Part shown: positions 15,911 to 25,114 of the stretch, piece after piece
How positions within the stretch are numbered: the stretch's first letter is position 1
Layout: each line of letters begins with the position of its first letter
Assembly (NCBI RefSeq): GCF_011620715.1
Contig: NZ_WOYP01000045.1
Span: forward strand, 1 to 32,023
From: Microbacterium sp.
GTDB lineage: Bacteria; Actinomycetota; Actinomycetes; Actinomycetales; Microbacteriaceae
DNA length: 32,023 nt
Direction of reading: 5' to 3'
Notes under the pieces: model-generated
What the model was told of the DNA's origin: nothing
What the model saw: the letters and a program-made list of their open reading frames with translations, nothing else
Database searches by the model: none
Program-made: the position numbers and the translations under genes

Positions 15911-16836
15911 TCCGAGCTCGCGTACCAATCGCTGATCAGACTGTGGGCGATGGAGGCGGGTCCGGGCAACAGCAGATCGCCCTCCCCCGCGAGTGCAGCG
16001 CCGATTTCGGCACGCTGGAACCAGCGCACCGCGAGGATCTCCTCGCCGTCTGCCTCGGCAGCCGCATCGTCGGCGGCGGTGGCCAGGAAGCCGAGCATGA
16101 GCGAGCGAGGGTAGGGCCACGCCTGCGACCCGCGATACCGCAGGTCGACCACCTCGACGCCGGCCTCTTCGCGCACCTCGCGGGCGACGGTCGCCTCGAG
16201 CGATTCACCGGCCTCGACGAACCCGGCAAAGCACGAGAACCGGTTGACCTCCCACATCGCGTTCGAGCCGAGAAGCAGCCGATCGGGATGCCGCGCGCTG
16301 GTGATCGCGACGATCACGGCCGGATCGGTGCGCGGAAAGTGCTCACGACCGCACGACGGGCATTGCCGAGACCAGCCCGCGCTGCCCACCTCGGTGCGCG
16401 CGCCGCACGCCGGGCAGAACGGCGCCTCGACCAGCCACCTCCCGAGGCTCAGCGCCTCGACGAAGGCTCCGGCATCCACGGCCCCCAGCGAGCCGCCGAC
16501 AGCGTACAGGACCGCCCAGCCGGCTGGCGCGGCGAACAGCTCGCTTCCGGTACGCGCGAAGACCGCCGCGAGCAGAGCGGCACCGCCCTCATCGCGACCG
16601 AGGAAGGCCCACTCGGCGCCGGGCGGCACGGCTGCCGGCGCGATCCAGTGCAGCGCCTCGGGCCCGCCCAGCGGGGCGGCATCGCCGTTCAGCACGAGAA
16701 CCCGGGTGGCGGCGTCCGCGCGGGCGGCATCGAGCAGACCGGGCGTGGCCCGCTCCTCGGCCGAGCGGTCCATGCCGGACCGGGCCAGCGGGGGCGGCAG
16801 GACCCGTTCGGGCTGCGTGCTGTCAGGCGCCGTCAT
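15907..16836 (-). CDS. nudC: NADH pyrophosphatase / NAD-capped RNA decapping Nudix hydrolase
   Basis: A 309-aa NudC-family enzyme. A four-cysteine zinc ribbon is complete (Cys141, Cys144, Cys159, Cys162; CPACG and CPSCG). The Nudix box runs from Gly205 to Val227 with the catalytic REVREEAGV helix (Glu220, Glu223, Glu224). SQAWPYPRS (237-245) matches the SQPWPFPxS motif that marks NADH diphosphatases. It should cleave NAD(H) to NMN(H) and AMP, and may remove NAD caps from RNA. The ATG at 16836 has AGAGAGG 6 nt upstream and is preferred over a longer Arg/Pro-rich extension. The stop overlaps the uvrD2 start. The nudC-uvrD2 order matches M. tuberculosis Rv3199c-Rv3198c. Confidence 0.95.
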   Translation of the reverse strand: MTAPDSTQPERVLPPPLARSGMDRSAEERATPGLLDAARADAATRVLVLNGDAAPLGGPEALHWIAPAAVPPGAEWAFLGRDEGGAALLAAVFARTGSELFAAPAGWAVLYAVGGSLGAVDAGAFVEALSLGRWLVEAPFCPACGARTEVGSAGWSRQCPSCGREHFPRTDPAVIVAITSARHPDRLLLGSNAMWEVNRFSCFAGFVEAGESLEATVAREVREEAGVEVVDLRYRGSQAWPYPRSLMLGFLATAADDAAAEADGEEILAVRWFQRAEIGAALAGEGDLLLPGPASIAHSLISDWYASSE

Positions 16837-16923
16837 CGAGGACCTCTCTGCTGCTGGTCGACGAGCGGGTGCCGCTGGTCGGCAAGACGGGCGTGGCGCG
16901 GAGGCGCAGGGGCGCACCCGACC

Positions 16924-16929
16924 TACCCT
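16924..16929 (+). promoter_or_regulatory. -10 element of the kinase-fold gene, leaderless geometry
   Basis: TACCCT fits TAnnnT and ends 6 nt before the ATG at 16936. No Shine-Dalgarno lies upstream of that ATG. No convincing -35 was seen. Confidence 0.45.
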
Positions 16930-16935
16930 GGGCTC

Positions 16936-18225
16936 ATGGCTCGCTCACCCCTCACTCTAGCCGCGTCGGTGACCTCGGCTCTGCCCCGGGTCGGCGTCGT
17001 CGGAGTCGGCGTTCTTACCGAAGGCGCCACCGGGCGCTACGACGCCGCGCTGGCCGAACTCGACGACGGACGACGCGTCGTCGTACGCGCGCCGGCCGAT
17101 GCGGATGCCGGTACCGAGCTGGCAGCCGAGGCGCGCGCGCTGCGCGCGCTGACTCCCGGAGTGCGCGGCCTGCTGCCGTTCCGCGCCCCGGAGCTGCTCG
17201 GCGAGACGGGCCTCGGCGATGCCCGAGCCGTCGTGGTGGACTTCCTCCCCGGCTACCGCGTGGACGCCGCCCATCTGCCCTCGGGGCGCGGTGCCGCAAC
17301 ATCCATCGGCGAGGCTCTGGCCGCGCTGCATGCACTGCCGCTGTCGATCGTGCGCACCGAAGGCCTGCCGGTGCGCACACCACAGCAGGTCCGCGACGAC
17401 GTGTCGCGACTGGTCGACCGTGTGGAGGCGACGCATTCGGCTCCGGGCGCGCTCCTGGATCGCTGGCGCCGCGCGCTGGAGGCCGACCGGCTGTGGAGCT
17501 TCGAATCCGCTGTCGTGCTCGGCGGCGCCGGTGCTGCATCTTTTCTCTTCGACGACGTGGATGCCCTCCCCCGCGTCACCGGCGTGCTCGAGTGGCACGG
17601 ACTGTCGGTGGGAGACCCGGCGACCGACCTGCAGTGGCTCGCGTCGGCGCCGGCTGCCGCCGACGATGTGTACGCCGCCTACGTCAGCCACAGCGACCGC
17701 GCTCCCGACCAGCTCGTGCGCTCCCGCGCACGGCTGCATGCCGAACTCGAGTTCGCGAAGTGGCTCGTGCACGGGCATGAGGCGGGTCGCAGCGACATCG
17801 TGGACGATGCCGTCGGGCTGCTCGACTCGCTCGCCGCCAGTGTCCGCGACGACGAGATCGTTCCCGAATCGGCCCTCGGCGTCGACGCCGCGATCGCTCT
17901 GCTCGAACGCGTGCCCGATGCCCGGACCACCCCGCTGGACACGTCGATGCACACGGACGCCTACGATCCCGACGAACTCGCGCTCTGGGTCACGGCCGAC
18001 GACGCGACCGAGGAGGATGCCGCCGCGTCGGCCGATGCGTCGCAGACCACCACGGAATCCCCGCACGACGACGTCGCGACGGCTCCGATCGACATCTCGG
18101 CGTGGGCGCACCGCACCGAAGACGCCGCGCAGTCGGTGCGATCCGCCGATGCCGACGACACCGATGCCCAGGCCGCCGCCGAACGGTCGTCGGACGCTGC
18201 GCTTCGCCGCTGGCTGTCGGACTAG
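16936..18225 (+). CDS. Aminoglycoside/macrolide phosphotransferase-fold protein, probable pseudokinase
   Basis: A 429-aa protein with the APH/macrolide 2'-phosphotransferase fold followed by a long acidic tail. The kinase-like N-lobe is seen in VVVRAPADADAGTELAAEARALRAL, here in two parts: VVVRAPADA and ELAAEARALRAL (about 48-72). The catalytic loop, normally HGDLHPGN-like, reads VLGGAGAASF (194-203), so the HxD histidine and aspartate are replaced by Leu195 and Gly197. The metal-binding IDW aspartate is Glu219 in GVLEWHG. The later GDPATDL motif is kept. Phosphotransfer is therefore unlikely, and a scaffold or ligand-binding role is more probable. Residues 330-429 are disordered and rich in Asp, Ala, Thr. 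It is convergent with adnB; a drug-resistance role is not supported. Confidence 0.78.
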   Translation: MARSPLTLAASVTSALPRVGVVGVGVLTEGATGRYDAALAELDDGRRVVVRAPADADAGTELAAEARALRALTPGVRGLLPFRAPELLGETGLGDARAVVVDFLPGYRVDAAHLPSGRGAATSIGEALAALHALPLSIVRTEGLPVRTPQQVRDDVSRLVDRVEATHSAPGALLDRWRRALEADRLWSFESAVVLGGAGAASFLFDDVDALPRVTGVLEWHGLSVGDPATDLQWLASAPAAADDVYAAYVSHSDRAPDQLVRSRARLHAELEFAKWLVHGHEAGRSDIVDDAVGLLDSLAASVRDDEIVPESALGVDAAIALLERVPDARTTPLDTSMHTDAYDPDELALWVTADDATEEDAAASADASQTTTESPHDDVATAPIDISAWAHRTEDAAQSVRSADADDTDAQAAAERSSDAALRRWLSD

Positions 18226-18254
18226 CCAGGGCGCTGACAGAGGCCGCGGCGCGC

Positions 18255-21200
18255 TCAGCCCCGCAGCACGAGATCGTCCGCGACGTAGTACAGCGCCACG
18301 TCGATCTCTTCGAGCGGCACACCGTGCATCGCGTGATAGGCGCGGCGGTACAGCTGAAGCTGCAGCATCCGCTCCTTCCGCTCGCCCTCGGTGCGCGGCG
18401 CGGCGCCCGTCTTCCAGTCGACGATCTCGATGCGGCCGCCGCGATCTTCGCGGCGGAAGACCGCGTCGAGCTTGCAGATGATCACGTGCGGGCGGCCGTC
18501 CAGCCCCCCTGAACCCTCTGAAACGGTGAAGTCGATCTCGGTCTCGACCTCGATCGGGCTGAGCTGCCCCCATTCCGAGGCGGCGAAGTTCGCCTGCAGC
18601 TTCGCGAGCACCGCGGCGTCCTCGCCCGAGGACGCCGCGGCCGGCCCGTCGTCGTCGAGCTCCCACAGCGCGTCATCGAGGGAGTGCGCGGTGCCGACCT
18701 TTCCGGAGCGCTGCTCGACCCAGGCGTGGAACAGGGTGCCCAGCCGCGTCTGCCGGAAGGGCCGCTCGGGCAGCGGCCGTTCGATGCGCGCCACGGTGCC
18801 CGCGTAGTCCGAAACGAAATCCTTGTAGCGCGATGCCGCGATCCGGGTCGGAGCGGCGGCGGGGGTGGGCCGGTGGCGCTCCTCACGCTCTGCCAGCAGC
18901 AGGGCGGCATCGCGGTCGGGCACGGCCCGAGGATCCGCGAGTGCAGCCTCGACCGTCGCGGCGGCGCGCTGCACGGCCGCGCGCCGCGCGCCGAGCGGGT
19001 CGATCGGCCACTGCAGCACGCGCCGTTCGCCGAGGTATGGGTCCTCGCCCGGGTCGTCTTCGGGCAGTTCCACGCCGAGCGCGTCGGCGATCTCGCTGAG
19101 GAACACGCTGCGCTCCCGCGGCCGCTTCGTGCCCGACCAGCTCGCTCCGCTCAGCAGCAGGTGATCCCGCGCACGCGTCACTGCCACGTACGCCAACCGC
19201 CGGTCCTCATCGAGCTGGCGCGCCCGGTTCGCCGCGATGAAAGCGTCGATCGCCGCCCGGAGATCCTGCTGCGTCGGTGCGGCGTCCCTCTCCCACTGCA
19301 GGGCGGGCAGCCAGCGGGAGTCGCCCCGGAACGAGTACGGCAGGATGCCGAAGCCCAGCCAGCCTTTCGTGTCGCGCGGCATGCTGGGCAGCTCGTCCTT
19401 CACAAGGCGCACGACGGCGACCGCATCCCACTCCAGCCCCTTGGAGCCGTGGATCGTCAACAGCTGCACGACATCGTCCTCGGGCGGCTCCGTGCGCGGG
19501 GCGAACTCGTCGAGCTGCTCCGCGTGGTCGAGCCAGGCGAGCAGACTGGCGATCGAGCCGGACTCGTCGGCGGCGAGGAATGCGTGCAGCTCGTCGACGA
19601 ACGCACGCAGCTGGGCGGAGGCGATCCGCGCCGGGCCGCGGGACTCGTTCGCAGCGAGCTCGATGTCCAGCCGCAGTTCGAGCTCGATCAGGCGCACGAG
19701 GTCGGGGATCGGCATCCCGACCGAGCGCCGAAGGCCGGCGAAGACGGATGCCGCCTCTCGCAGCCGCTCGCGTGCGTCGGGGGTGAGCCCCGTGAGCCAG
19801 CCGTGGTCGGGCTTGTGGCGCAGCACGAAGTCGAGCGCGTCGATGAGCGAGCCGTCGTCGTCTCCCGCGCTTCCCCGGATGCGCTCGACGACCTCCGGCG
19901 CGAGCGGCTGAAGGGCTGCGTCGTGGCGCGCGAGGCGCCGGGCGAGAGCGGCGAGCTCGCGCAGGTCGGGCAGGCCGATCCTCCACCGCGGTCCAGCGAG
20001 CAGCCGGATCAGCGCCGAGCCGGCGCTCGGGTCGCTGATCACCCGCAGAGCGCACACCACATCGACGACCTCGGGCGTGGACAGCAGACCGCCCAGGCCC
20101 AGGATTCGGTGCGGGATGCCGCGACGGCCGAGCGCATCGCCGAAGCGGACCATGTGCTTCTTGCTGCGGAACAGGATCGCTCCGGTCGTCGATCTCGACT
20201 GCGCCGCGCGCTGCGCCCGCACCCGGCCGAACCAATCCGCGACCCGGTCGGCCTCGGTATCAAGGTCGGCATCGAACGCCAGCTCCACCTCGCCCGACGG
20301 CGCCCCGGACCGCGGCTGCAGCTCATGGACAGCGACGGCGGCGGACGCGGCGAGCGGTGCCAGCACGGCGTTGGCCGCGGCGAGCACGCGCGAGCTGTTG
20401 CGCCAGCTCGTGGCGAGGGAGAACTGCGCGCACTCGAGGCCGGCAGCGAAAGCGGCGGCGAATCCGCCGAGGTTGCCCGCGCTGGCGCCGCGCCAGCCGT
20501 AGATCGCCTGATGCGGATCGCCGACGGCCATCACGGCGGTGCCGGCGAAGAGCGTCGCGAGCAGGTCGGTCTGCACGACGGAGGTGTCCTGATACTCGTC
20601 GAGGAGCACGACCCGGAACCGGTCGCGCACCTCGTCGGCGACGAGCCGATGCGTGCGCACCACCTCCAGCGCGCCGGCGACCTGGTCGGAGAAGTCGAGC
20701 ACGCCGATGCGCTGCTTCTCGGTCGCATAGTCCCGAGCGAGGTCGGCGAGCATGCAGAGCGCGCCGACCTTCTCGGCCGCCTCGGTCACGTCGGCGTAGA
20801 CGACGGTGCCCTTCCGGGTGGACGGGCGTTCCAGGACGTCGCGGAATCGCGCCGGGAACGCGGCCAACTCGTCGAACGACACGAGGTTGTCGACACCGTC
20901 GCGCGCGATCCGCAGAGCTGCATCGACGATGCTGCGGACCGCCTCGCCACGCGTCTCCAGTCGCGGATCGTCCGAGGCGAAAACGACGCGACGCATGAGC
21001 AGCCAGGCTGCCGATTCCGACAGGATGGCCGCCTCGGCATCCCGTCCGATCCGCACCGCATGCTCGCGCACGATCTGGTCGGCGAAGCTGTTGTATGTGG
21101 CGACCGTGGGTCGATGAAGCAGCGCGTCGTCGGGCGCCTCGGCGGTCGCCCCGACCTCGGCGGCGAGGGCGTCCAGAGCGGCCGACCGTGCGGCCGCGCC

Positions 21201-21593
21201 CTTCGCGCCGTCGCCGCCTGCCCGTTCGATTTCGCCGAACACGTCCAGACGGCCGGCGGCGTGCAGTGCGGGTAGCGCGCTCAACAGCCCGCGGCGCTCG
21301 AACTCGGCCAATCGCTGCAGCCGGCGCTGAATGCGCTCGGCGAGTTCTCCTGCGGCCTTGCGCGTGAAGGTGAGACCGAGCACCTCGTCGCGGCGCACGA
21401 GCCGGTTCGCCACGAGCCAGACCACCCGCGCGGCCATCGTCTCGGTCTTTCCGCTGCCGGCGCCCGCGACCACGAGCGCGGGCTCGAGCGCCGCCTCGAT
21501 GACGGCGGTCTGCTGCGCGGTCGGCGGGAACTGTCCGAGCGCGGCCGCGATCGCCGCCGCCGAGACGGTGCCGGTGAACACGGATGCGGTCAC
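18255..21593 (-). CDS. adnB: AdnB-type helicase-nuclease subunit
   Basis: A 1112-aa UvrD-like motor fused to a RecB-type nuclease. Walker A is GAGSGKT (44-50), motif II is LLDEYQDTSVVQTD, motif III is GDPHQAIYGWRGA and motif VI is LAYVAVTRARDHLLLS. The C-terminal nuclease motif is IEIVDWKTG (Asp1059, Lys1061), with KLDAVFRRED just before. In mycobacteria AdnA and AdnB form a heterodimer that resects double-strand breaks; the AdnB motor drives translocation and each subunit cuts one strand. No Fe-S cysteine set is visible here. The GTG at 21593 overlaps the adnA stop (GTGA, 21590-21593), matching the adnA-adnB order of Rv3202c-Rv3201c; an upstream extension reads through adnA in another frame. 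Confidence 0.92.
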   Translation of the reverse strand: MTASVFTGTVSAAAIAAALGQFPPTAQQTAVIEAALEPALVVAGAGSGKTETMAARVVWLVANRLVRRDEVLGLTFTRKAAGELAERIQRRLQRLAEFERRGLLSALPALHAAGRLDVFGEIERAGGDGAKGAAARSAALDALAAEVGATAEAPDDALLHRPTVATYNSFADQIVREHAVRIGRDAEAAILSESAAWLLMRRVVFASDDPRLETRGEAVRSIVDAALRIARDGVDNLVSFDELAAFPARFRDVLERPSTRKGTVVYADVTEAAEKVGALCMLADLARDYATEKQRIGVLDFSDQVAGALEVVRTHRLVADEVRDRFRVVLLDEYQDTSVVQTDLLATLFAGTAVMAVGDPHQAIYGWRGASAGNLGGFAAAFAAGLECAQFSLATSWRNSSRVLAAANAVLAPLAASAAVAVHELQPRSGAPSGEVELAFDADLDTEADRVADWFGRVRAQRAAQSRSTTGAILFRSKKHMVRFGDALGRRGIPHRILGLGGLLSTPEVVDVVCALRVISDPSAGSALIRLLAGPRWRIGLPDLRELAALARRLARHDAALQPLAPEVVERIRGSAGDDDGSLIDALDFVLRHKPDHGWLTGLTPDARERLREAASVFAGLRRSVGMPIPDLVRLIELELRLDIELAANESRGPARIASAQLRAFVDELHAFLAADESGSIASLLAWLDHAEQLDEFAPRTEPPEDDVVQLLTIHGSKGLEWDAVAVVRLVKDELPSMPRDTKGWLGFGILPYSFRGDSRWLPALQWERDAAPTQQDLRAAIDAFIAANRARQLDEDRRLAYVAVTRARDHLLLSGASWSGTKRPRERSVFLSEIADALGVELPEDDPGEDPYLGERRVLQWPIDPLGARRAAVQRAAATVEAALADPRAVPDRDAALLLAEREERHRPTPAAAPTRIAASRYKDFVSDYAGTVARIERPLPERPFRQTRLGTLFHAWVEQRSGKVGTAHSLDDALWELDDDGPAAASSGEDAAVLAKLQANFAASEWGQLSPIEVETEIDFTVSEGSGGLDGRPHVIICKLDAVFRREDRGGRIEIVDWKTGAAPRTEGERKERMLQLQLYRRAYHAMHGVPLEEIDVALYYVADDLVLRG

Positions 21594-24500
21594 GATGCGC
21601 TCACCGCGCCGATCGTGTGGATGCGGCACAGCCCGTATGAATGCTCGTCGCGGCAATGGTCCTCGTACGGCGCCGTGAACGCGGTTCCTCGCATGACCCC
21701 GACGGCTGACCGGATGCGCGCGAAGAACAGCTCGCGCCGCTCGTCGTCGAAGGGAGCCTGCCAAGGCGTCGCGTAATCCGCGTGCGCTGCGGTCGGGCGC
21801 AGCACCAGCAGCTTCGCGCCGCCGAGGGGCAGTCCGGCCGCCGTCGGGATCGCGCCCGACTCGAACGCGAGCTGGTAGGCGCCCAGCTGAGGGTTGTCGG
21901 CCACCTTCGCGTCGGTCTGCGGCTCGCGCTTTCCGGTCTTGAGGTCGACGATCACCACGGTGCCTTCGGGGGTCAGCTCGACCCGGTCGATGTAGCCGGA
22001 GAGGATCGCCCCGTGCTCGAACGCCTCGGCATCATCCAGTGGAATCGCGACTTCGAAGTGGGGCTCGGCGCCGATGAGCGTCCCGCCCCCCTCCTCGAAC
22101 CGCCGCAGGTACAGGTGCAGCCGGCGTACGAGGTCGCGCGCCCGCGTGCGCTCGGCACGCTCGCGCCACTCCGCTTCGAAGCTCAGCTCCCCCCAGCGCG
22201 AATCGACCTCGGCCCACAGGCTCGCCTCGTCCGAGCTCGCCGCGTGTTCGAGAGCCGAGTGGATGATCGTGCCCAGGCCGGCGGTGGCACCTCCCGGGTC
22301 GCCGCCCAGCTCGCCGATGACCCAGTTGAGCTCGCACTCCTCGAGCGTGTGCAGGCGCGACGGCGACACGCGAACGTCCTCGACCGCGAGATCGCGCAGC
22401 GGGCCGGCCGAGGTCGGCGGCTCGACCCCGAACCAGTCGCTCGGGGCGGCCCCCACGACGCCGGCGTCGGCGAGCACCGCGAGCTGCTGCGCCGCCCTCT
22501 CGGCGCGACTGCGCTGAGCCGGCTCCGTCAGTGCGCGACGGTGCTGGGCCACAAGACCACGCAGGGACAGCGGATGATCGACGGCATAGCGCTCGGGGTC
22601 GGGCAGGAACTCGAAGAACACGCTCGGACCCGTGTCGTCGTCGTCGACCGCCGTCGCCAGCACGAGCCCGGTCGCCCGGGAGAGCGCGCGGGCGAGGAGT
22701 CGGAGCTCGTCGTGCATTGCCGCCTTTCGCCGGTCGAGAGTCGAGACCGAGCCCGCATCGACCCGGGTAGCGGCATCCGCCAGTCGCCACGTATCCAGCA
22801 GCGAGCCGCGCAGCCGCGTGTTCGGCCAGACGCCGTCCTGCATTCCGGCGATCACGACGGTGTCGAACTCGGCGCCGAGGGCACCGGCGGGCGTGAGGAT
22901 CCGCACGTACTCTCCGCCCGTGGAAGCATCGAGCCGGTCCTCGGCGACGGCGCTGTCGAGGATGCCGCGCACGAACACCCGGGGGTCGGCATCGAACGAG
23001 CGCTCGACGAACCGCTTGGCGGCCTGGAACAGTGCGACGACCGCGTCGAGGTCGCGGTGCGCCTGGTCGGCCAGCGGCCCGTGTCCGCGTGCCAGCTCCG
23101 ACCACGGCCGTTCGAGTCCGCTGCGGTCCCACGCCGTCCAGAGCAGCTCGTGCGCGGTCGCGCCCCTGCCGAGTTCGTCGCGGAGCACGGCGAGCGTGCG
23201 GGCGAGCACCGCTGCGCGCCGTGCCTCATGCGTGTCGATCAGGTCGAACTCCAGTGGCCGGTGCATCGCCGAAAGCAGCAGGTCGCGCCCCGACCGCGCT
23301 GGTTCGGCACCCGGTTCCTGAGCCTGCCGAAGGGCGACGTGGCGCAGTTGCGCGCGCAGGCGCCGCAGCTGCACCGGATCCAGGCGGCCGCCGGAGCCCA
23401 GCAGCGCTTCGGCGATGTCCTCGAAGGTCCAGTCCTCGCGCGCGGCGAGGTCGATGATCCGCAGCAGATCGCGCACCGGCGCCAGGGTTCCCAGCGGCCT
23501 TCCCGGTCCGCTCGAGCGCGTCGGCACCTCGCGCGCGGCGAGCTCCGCCTCCAGCGCGGTCACTTGGCGCGTGTCGTGCGCGATGACCGCGCATTGAGAC
23601 CAGGCGATTCCGCCGCGGATGTGCCGCTCCCTCAGCAGCCGCGCGATCGCGTCGAACTCCTCGGCCGGCGACCGCAGCAGAAGTGCGCGCACCGAGGGGT
23701 CCGGTGCCGCGCCGGCGGCTCCGCCCCGATGCGCGACCACGCCGACCGCCCCGATGCGCTGCGTCACCTGACGGACGAGCTCGTTCTGCCACGCCGTGCC
23801 GCGGTGCGCCGCGGAGAGCACTGAGACGCCGCCGAGGCTCGCTGCGAGACGCGCGAAGTTCTCGGGGGTGGCGCCGCGGAAGGCACCGGATCCGACGTCG
23901 GGGTCGCCGAAGGCGAGCACCGAGACGCCGCGCTCCCGGCACGCCTCCAGGAGCTCCACACCGCCGACGGTCAGTTCCTGCGCATCGTCGACCAGGATCA
24001 CGGCGATGCGGTCGGCGATCTCGGTGCCCGGCGGCGCCGTGCGCAGCACGCCGACGGCCTCGCGAACCAGGCCGGCGGCATCCCGATGAGCACCGCGCAT
24101 GTCGGCGCGGACGTGCTGATACTCGTCGAGGAACGACGCCATCGCCGCCCACACCGGAACCGAGTGGGCGGCGCCGAGCGCCCGCAGGCGGTCTGACTCG
24201 ATGCCCAGAGTCGCGCACTCCGCCAGGAACGTGCGCACCTCGGTGCGGAATCCCTTGGTCGAGCGCACCGGCGCGCCGAGCCACTCCGGCCAGCGGCGTC
24301 GGCCCTCGGCCTCGTCTTCGGCGTCGCCCTCGAGCAGATCCTGGATCAGCTGGTCCTCGTCGCCGCCGGTCAGCAGCTGCGGCGGCTCCCGGCCCGCCGC
24401 CACCTCTGTCGCCCGAACGAGCTGGTAGGCGAACGAAGCCACCGACCGCGCCAGGGGACCGGAGGTCGCGCGCCCCACAGCCAGCGCGAGGCGGTCGCGA

Positions 24501-24718
24501 AGCGCGGTCGCGCTCTGGCGCGAAGGAGTGAGCACGAGCAGCGCATCGGGGTCGACGCCGGCGGCGACAAGCGCCGCGACGCGGGCCACGAGCGCCGTCG
24601 TCTTGCCGCTTCCCGGGGCGCCCACCACGACACCGCATGCCGCCGCCGGAAGGTCGATGACAGCGCGCTGCTGCGCGTCCCACGCGGGCGACGCGTCGGA
24701 TTCGTCGCCGGAGTCCAT
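21590..24718 (-). CDS. adnA: AdnA-type helicase-nuclease subunit
   Basis: A 1042-aa partner of AdnB. Walker A is GAPGSGKT (33-40). Motif II is diverged (ILVDDAQELTVGG), and motif VI is weak (LARALSRATGLVLA), consistent with the reduced motor role reported for mycobacterial AdnA. The RecB-type nuclease motif is VIVDLKTGKREPQ near the C-terminus. Fe-S-type cysteines are found in HTLEECELNW and at the end in CRDEHSYGLC (Cys1022, Cys1031), but the usual middle Cys is Glu1025. The ATG at 24718 lies 7 nt after TACCGT on the same strand, supporting a leaderless start there. Translation of adnB is probably coupled to this gene, giving equal subunits. Confidence 0.9.
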   Translation of the reverse strand: MDSGDESDASPAWDAQQRAVIDLPAAACGVVVGAPGSGKTTALVARVAALVAAGVDPDALLVLTPSRQSATALRDRLALAVGRATSGPLARSVASFAYQLVRATEVAAGREPPQLLTGGDEDQLIQDLLEGDAEDEAEGRRRWPEWLGAPVRSTKGFRTEVRTFLAECATLGIESDRLRALGAAHSVPVWAAMASFLDEYQHVRADMRGAHRDAAGLVREAVGVLRTAPPGTEIADRIAVILVDDAQELTVGGVELLEACRERGVSVLAFGDPDVGSGAFRGATPENFARLAASLGGVSVLSAAHRGTAWQNELVRQVTQRIGAVGVVAHRGGAAGAAPDPSVRALLLRSPAEEFDAIARLLRERHIRGGIAWSQCAVIAHDTRQVTALEAELAAREVPTRSSGPGRPLGTLAPVRDLLRIIDLAAREDWTFEDIAEALLGSGGRLDPVQLRRLRAQLRHVALRQAQEPGAEPARSGRDLLLSAMHRPLEFDLIDTHEARRAAVLARTLAVLRDELGRGATAHELLWTAWDRSGLERPWSELARGHGPLADQAHRDLDAVVALFQAAKRFVERSFDADPRVFVRGILDSAVAEDRLDASTGGEYVRILTPAGALGAEFDTVVIAGMQDGVWPNTRLRGSLLDTWRLADAATRVDAGSVSTLDRRKAAMHDELRLLARALSRATGLVLATAVDDDDTGPSVFFEFLPDPERYAVDHPLSLRGLVAQHRRALTEPAQRSRAERAAQQLAVLADAGVVGAAPSDWFGVEPPTSAGPLRDLAVEDVRVSPSRLHTLEECELNWVIGELGGDPGGATAGLGTIIHSALEHAASSDEASLWAEVDSRWGELSFEAEWRERAERTRARDLVRRLHLYLRRFEEGGGTLIGAEPHFEVAIPLDDAEAFEHGAILSGYIDRVELTPEGTVVIVDLKTGKREPQTDAKVADNPQLGAYQLAFESGAIPTAAGLPLGGAKLLVLRPTAAHADYATPWQAPFDDERRELFFARIRSAVGVMRGTAFTAPYEDHCRDEHSYGLCRIHTIGAVSAS

Positions 24719-24725
24719 GGCTTCG

Positions 24726-24731
24726 ACGGTA
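24726..24731 (-). promoter_or_regulatory. -10 element of adnA, leaderless geometry
   Basis: TACCGT on the reverse strand ends 7 nt before the adnA ATG. No Shine-Dalgarno is present. This is the probable promoter of the adnA-adnB operon. Confidence 0.4.
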
Positions 24732-24802
24732 GCGCGAAGGACCGACAATCCGCGTTCGCCGAGAGCGTGCACCGGGCGGCCGGGGCCCTGTGACCCGTGT
24801 CG

Positions 24803-24808
24803 TAGAGT
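24803..24808 (+). promoter_or_regulatory. Possible -10 element of the DUF3107 gene
   Basis: TAGAGT fits TAnnnT. Transcription would start near 24815 and give a leader of about 60 nt carrying AGGAGG at 24863-24868, 8 nt before the GTG. No clear -35 was seen. Confidence 0.4.
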
Positions 24809-24876
24809 TGCCATGCGCACGGGGATCCGGGCGTTCGAGGTCCCGGGGCCGCACCCCGCCGCAGGAGGTATTTCAC

Positions 24877-25101
24877 GTGGAGATCCGCATCGGCATCGCC
24901 AACACCGGCCGTGAGCTCAACTTCGAGACGAGCGAGCCTGCCGCCGCCGTGAAGAAGACGGTCGCCAGCGCCCTTGACGCGGGTGCGACGCACGTGAGCT
25001 TCACCGACGCGAAGGGCACGAGCTACATCGTGCCGACCGCGAGCCTGGCCTACATCGAGCTCGGCACCGAAGAATCCCGCCGCGTCGGCTTCGTCGCCTG
25101 A
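24877..25101 (+). CDS. DUF3107 small conserved protein
   Basis: A 74-aa protein of the actinobacterial DUF3107 family (M. tuberculosis Rv3208A is the positional equivalent). It starts MEIRIGIANTGRELNFE and ends in an alternating pattern typical of a small alpha/beta fold (YIVPTASLAYIELG, then RRVGFVA). No catalytic motif is visible. The GTG at 24877 is set by the excellent AGGAGG at 24863-24868; an upstream ATG-like extension is Arg/Gly/Pro-rich and lacks family sequence. It is divergent from adnA and followed 13 nt later by a small membrane-protein gene, probably on the same mRNA. Its function is unknown. Confidence 0.88.
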   Translation: MEIRIGIANTGRELNFETSEPAAAVKKTVASALDAGATHVSFTDAKGTSYIVPTASLAYIELGTEESRRVGFVA

Positions 25102-25114
25102 CGACGGCCGGGAC

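Noticed and set aside
16936..18225. Macrolide or aminoglycoside resistance kinase
   Set aside because: The catalytic His and Asp are replaced and the metal-binding Asp is Glu, so resistance by phosphorylation is not supported.
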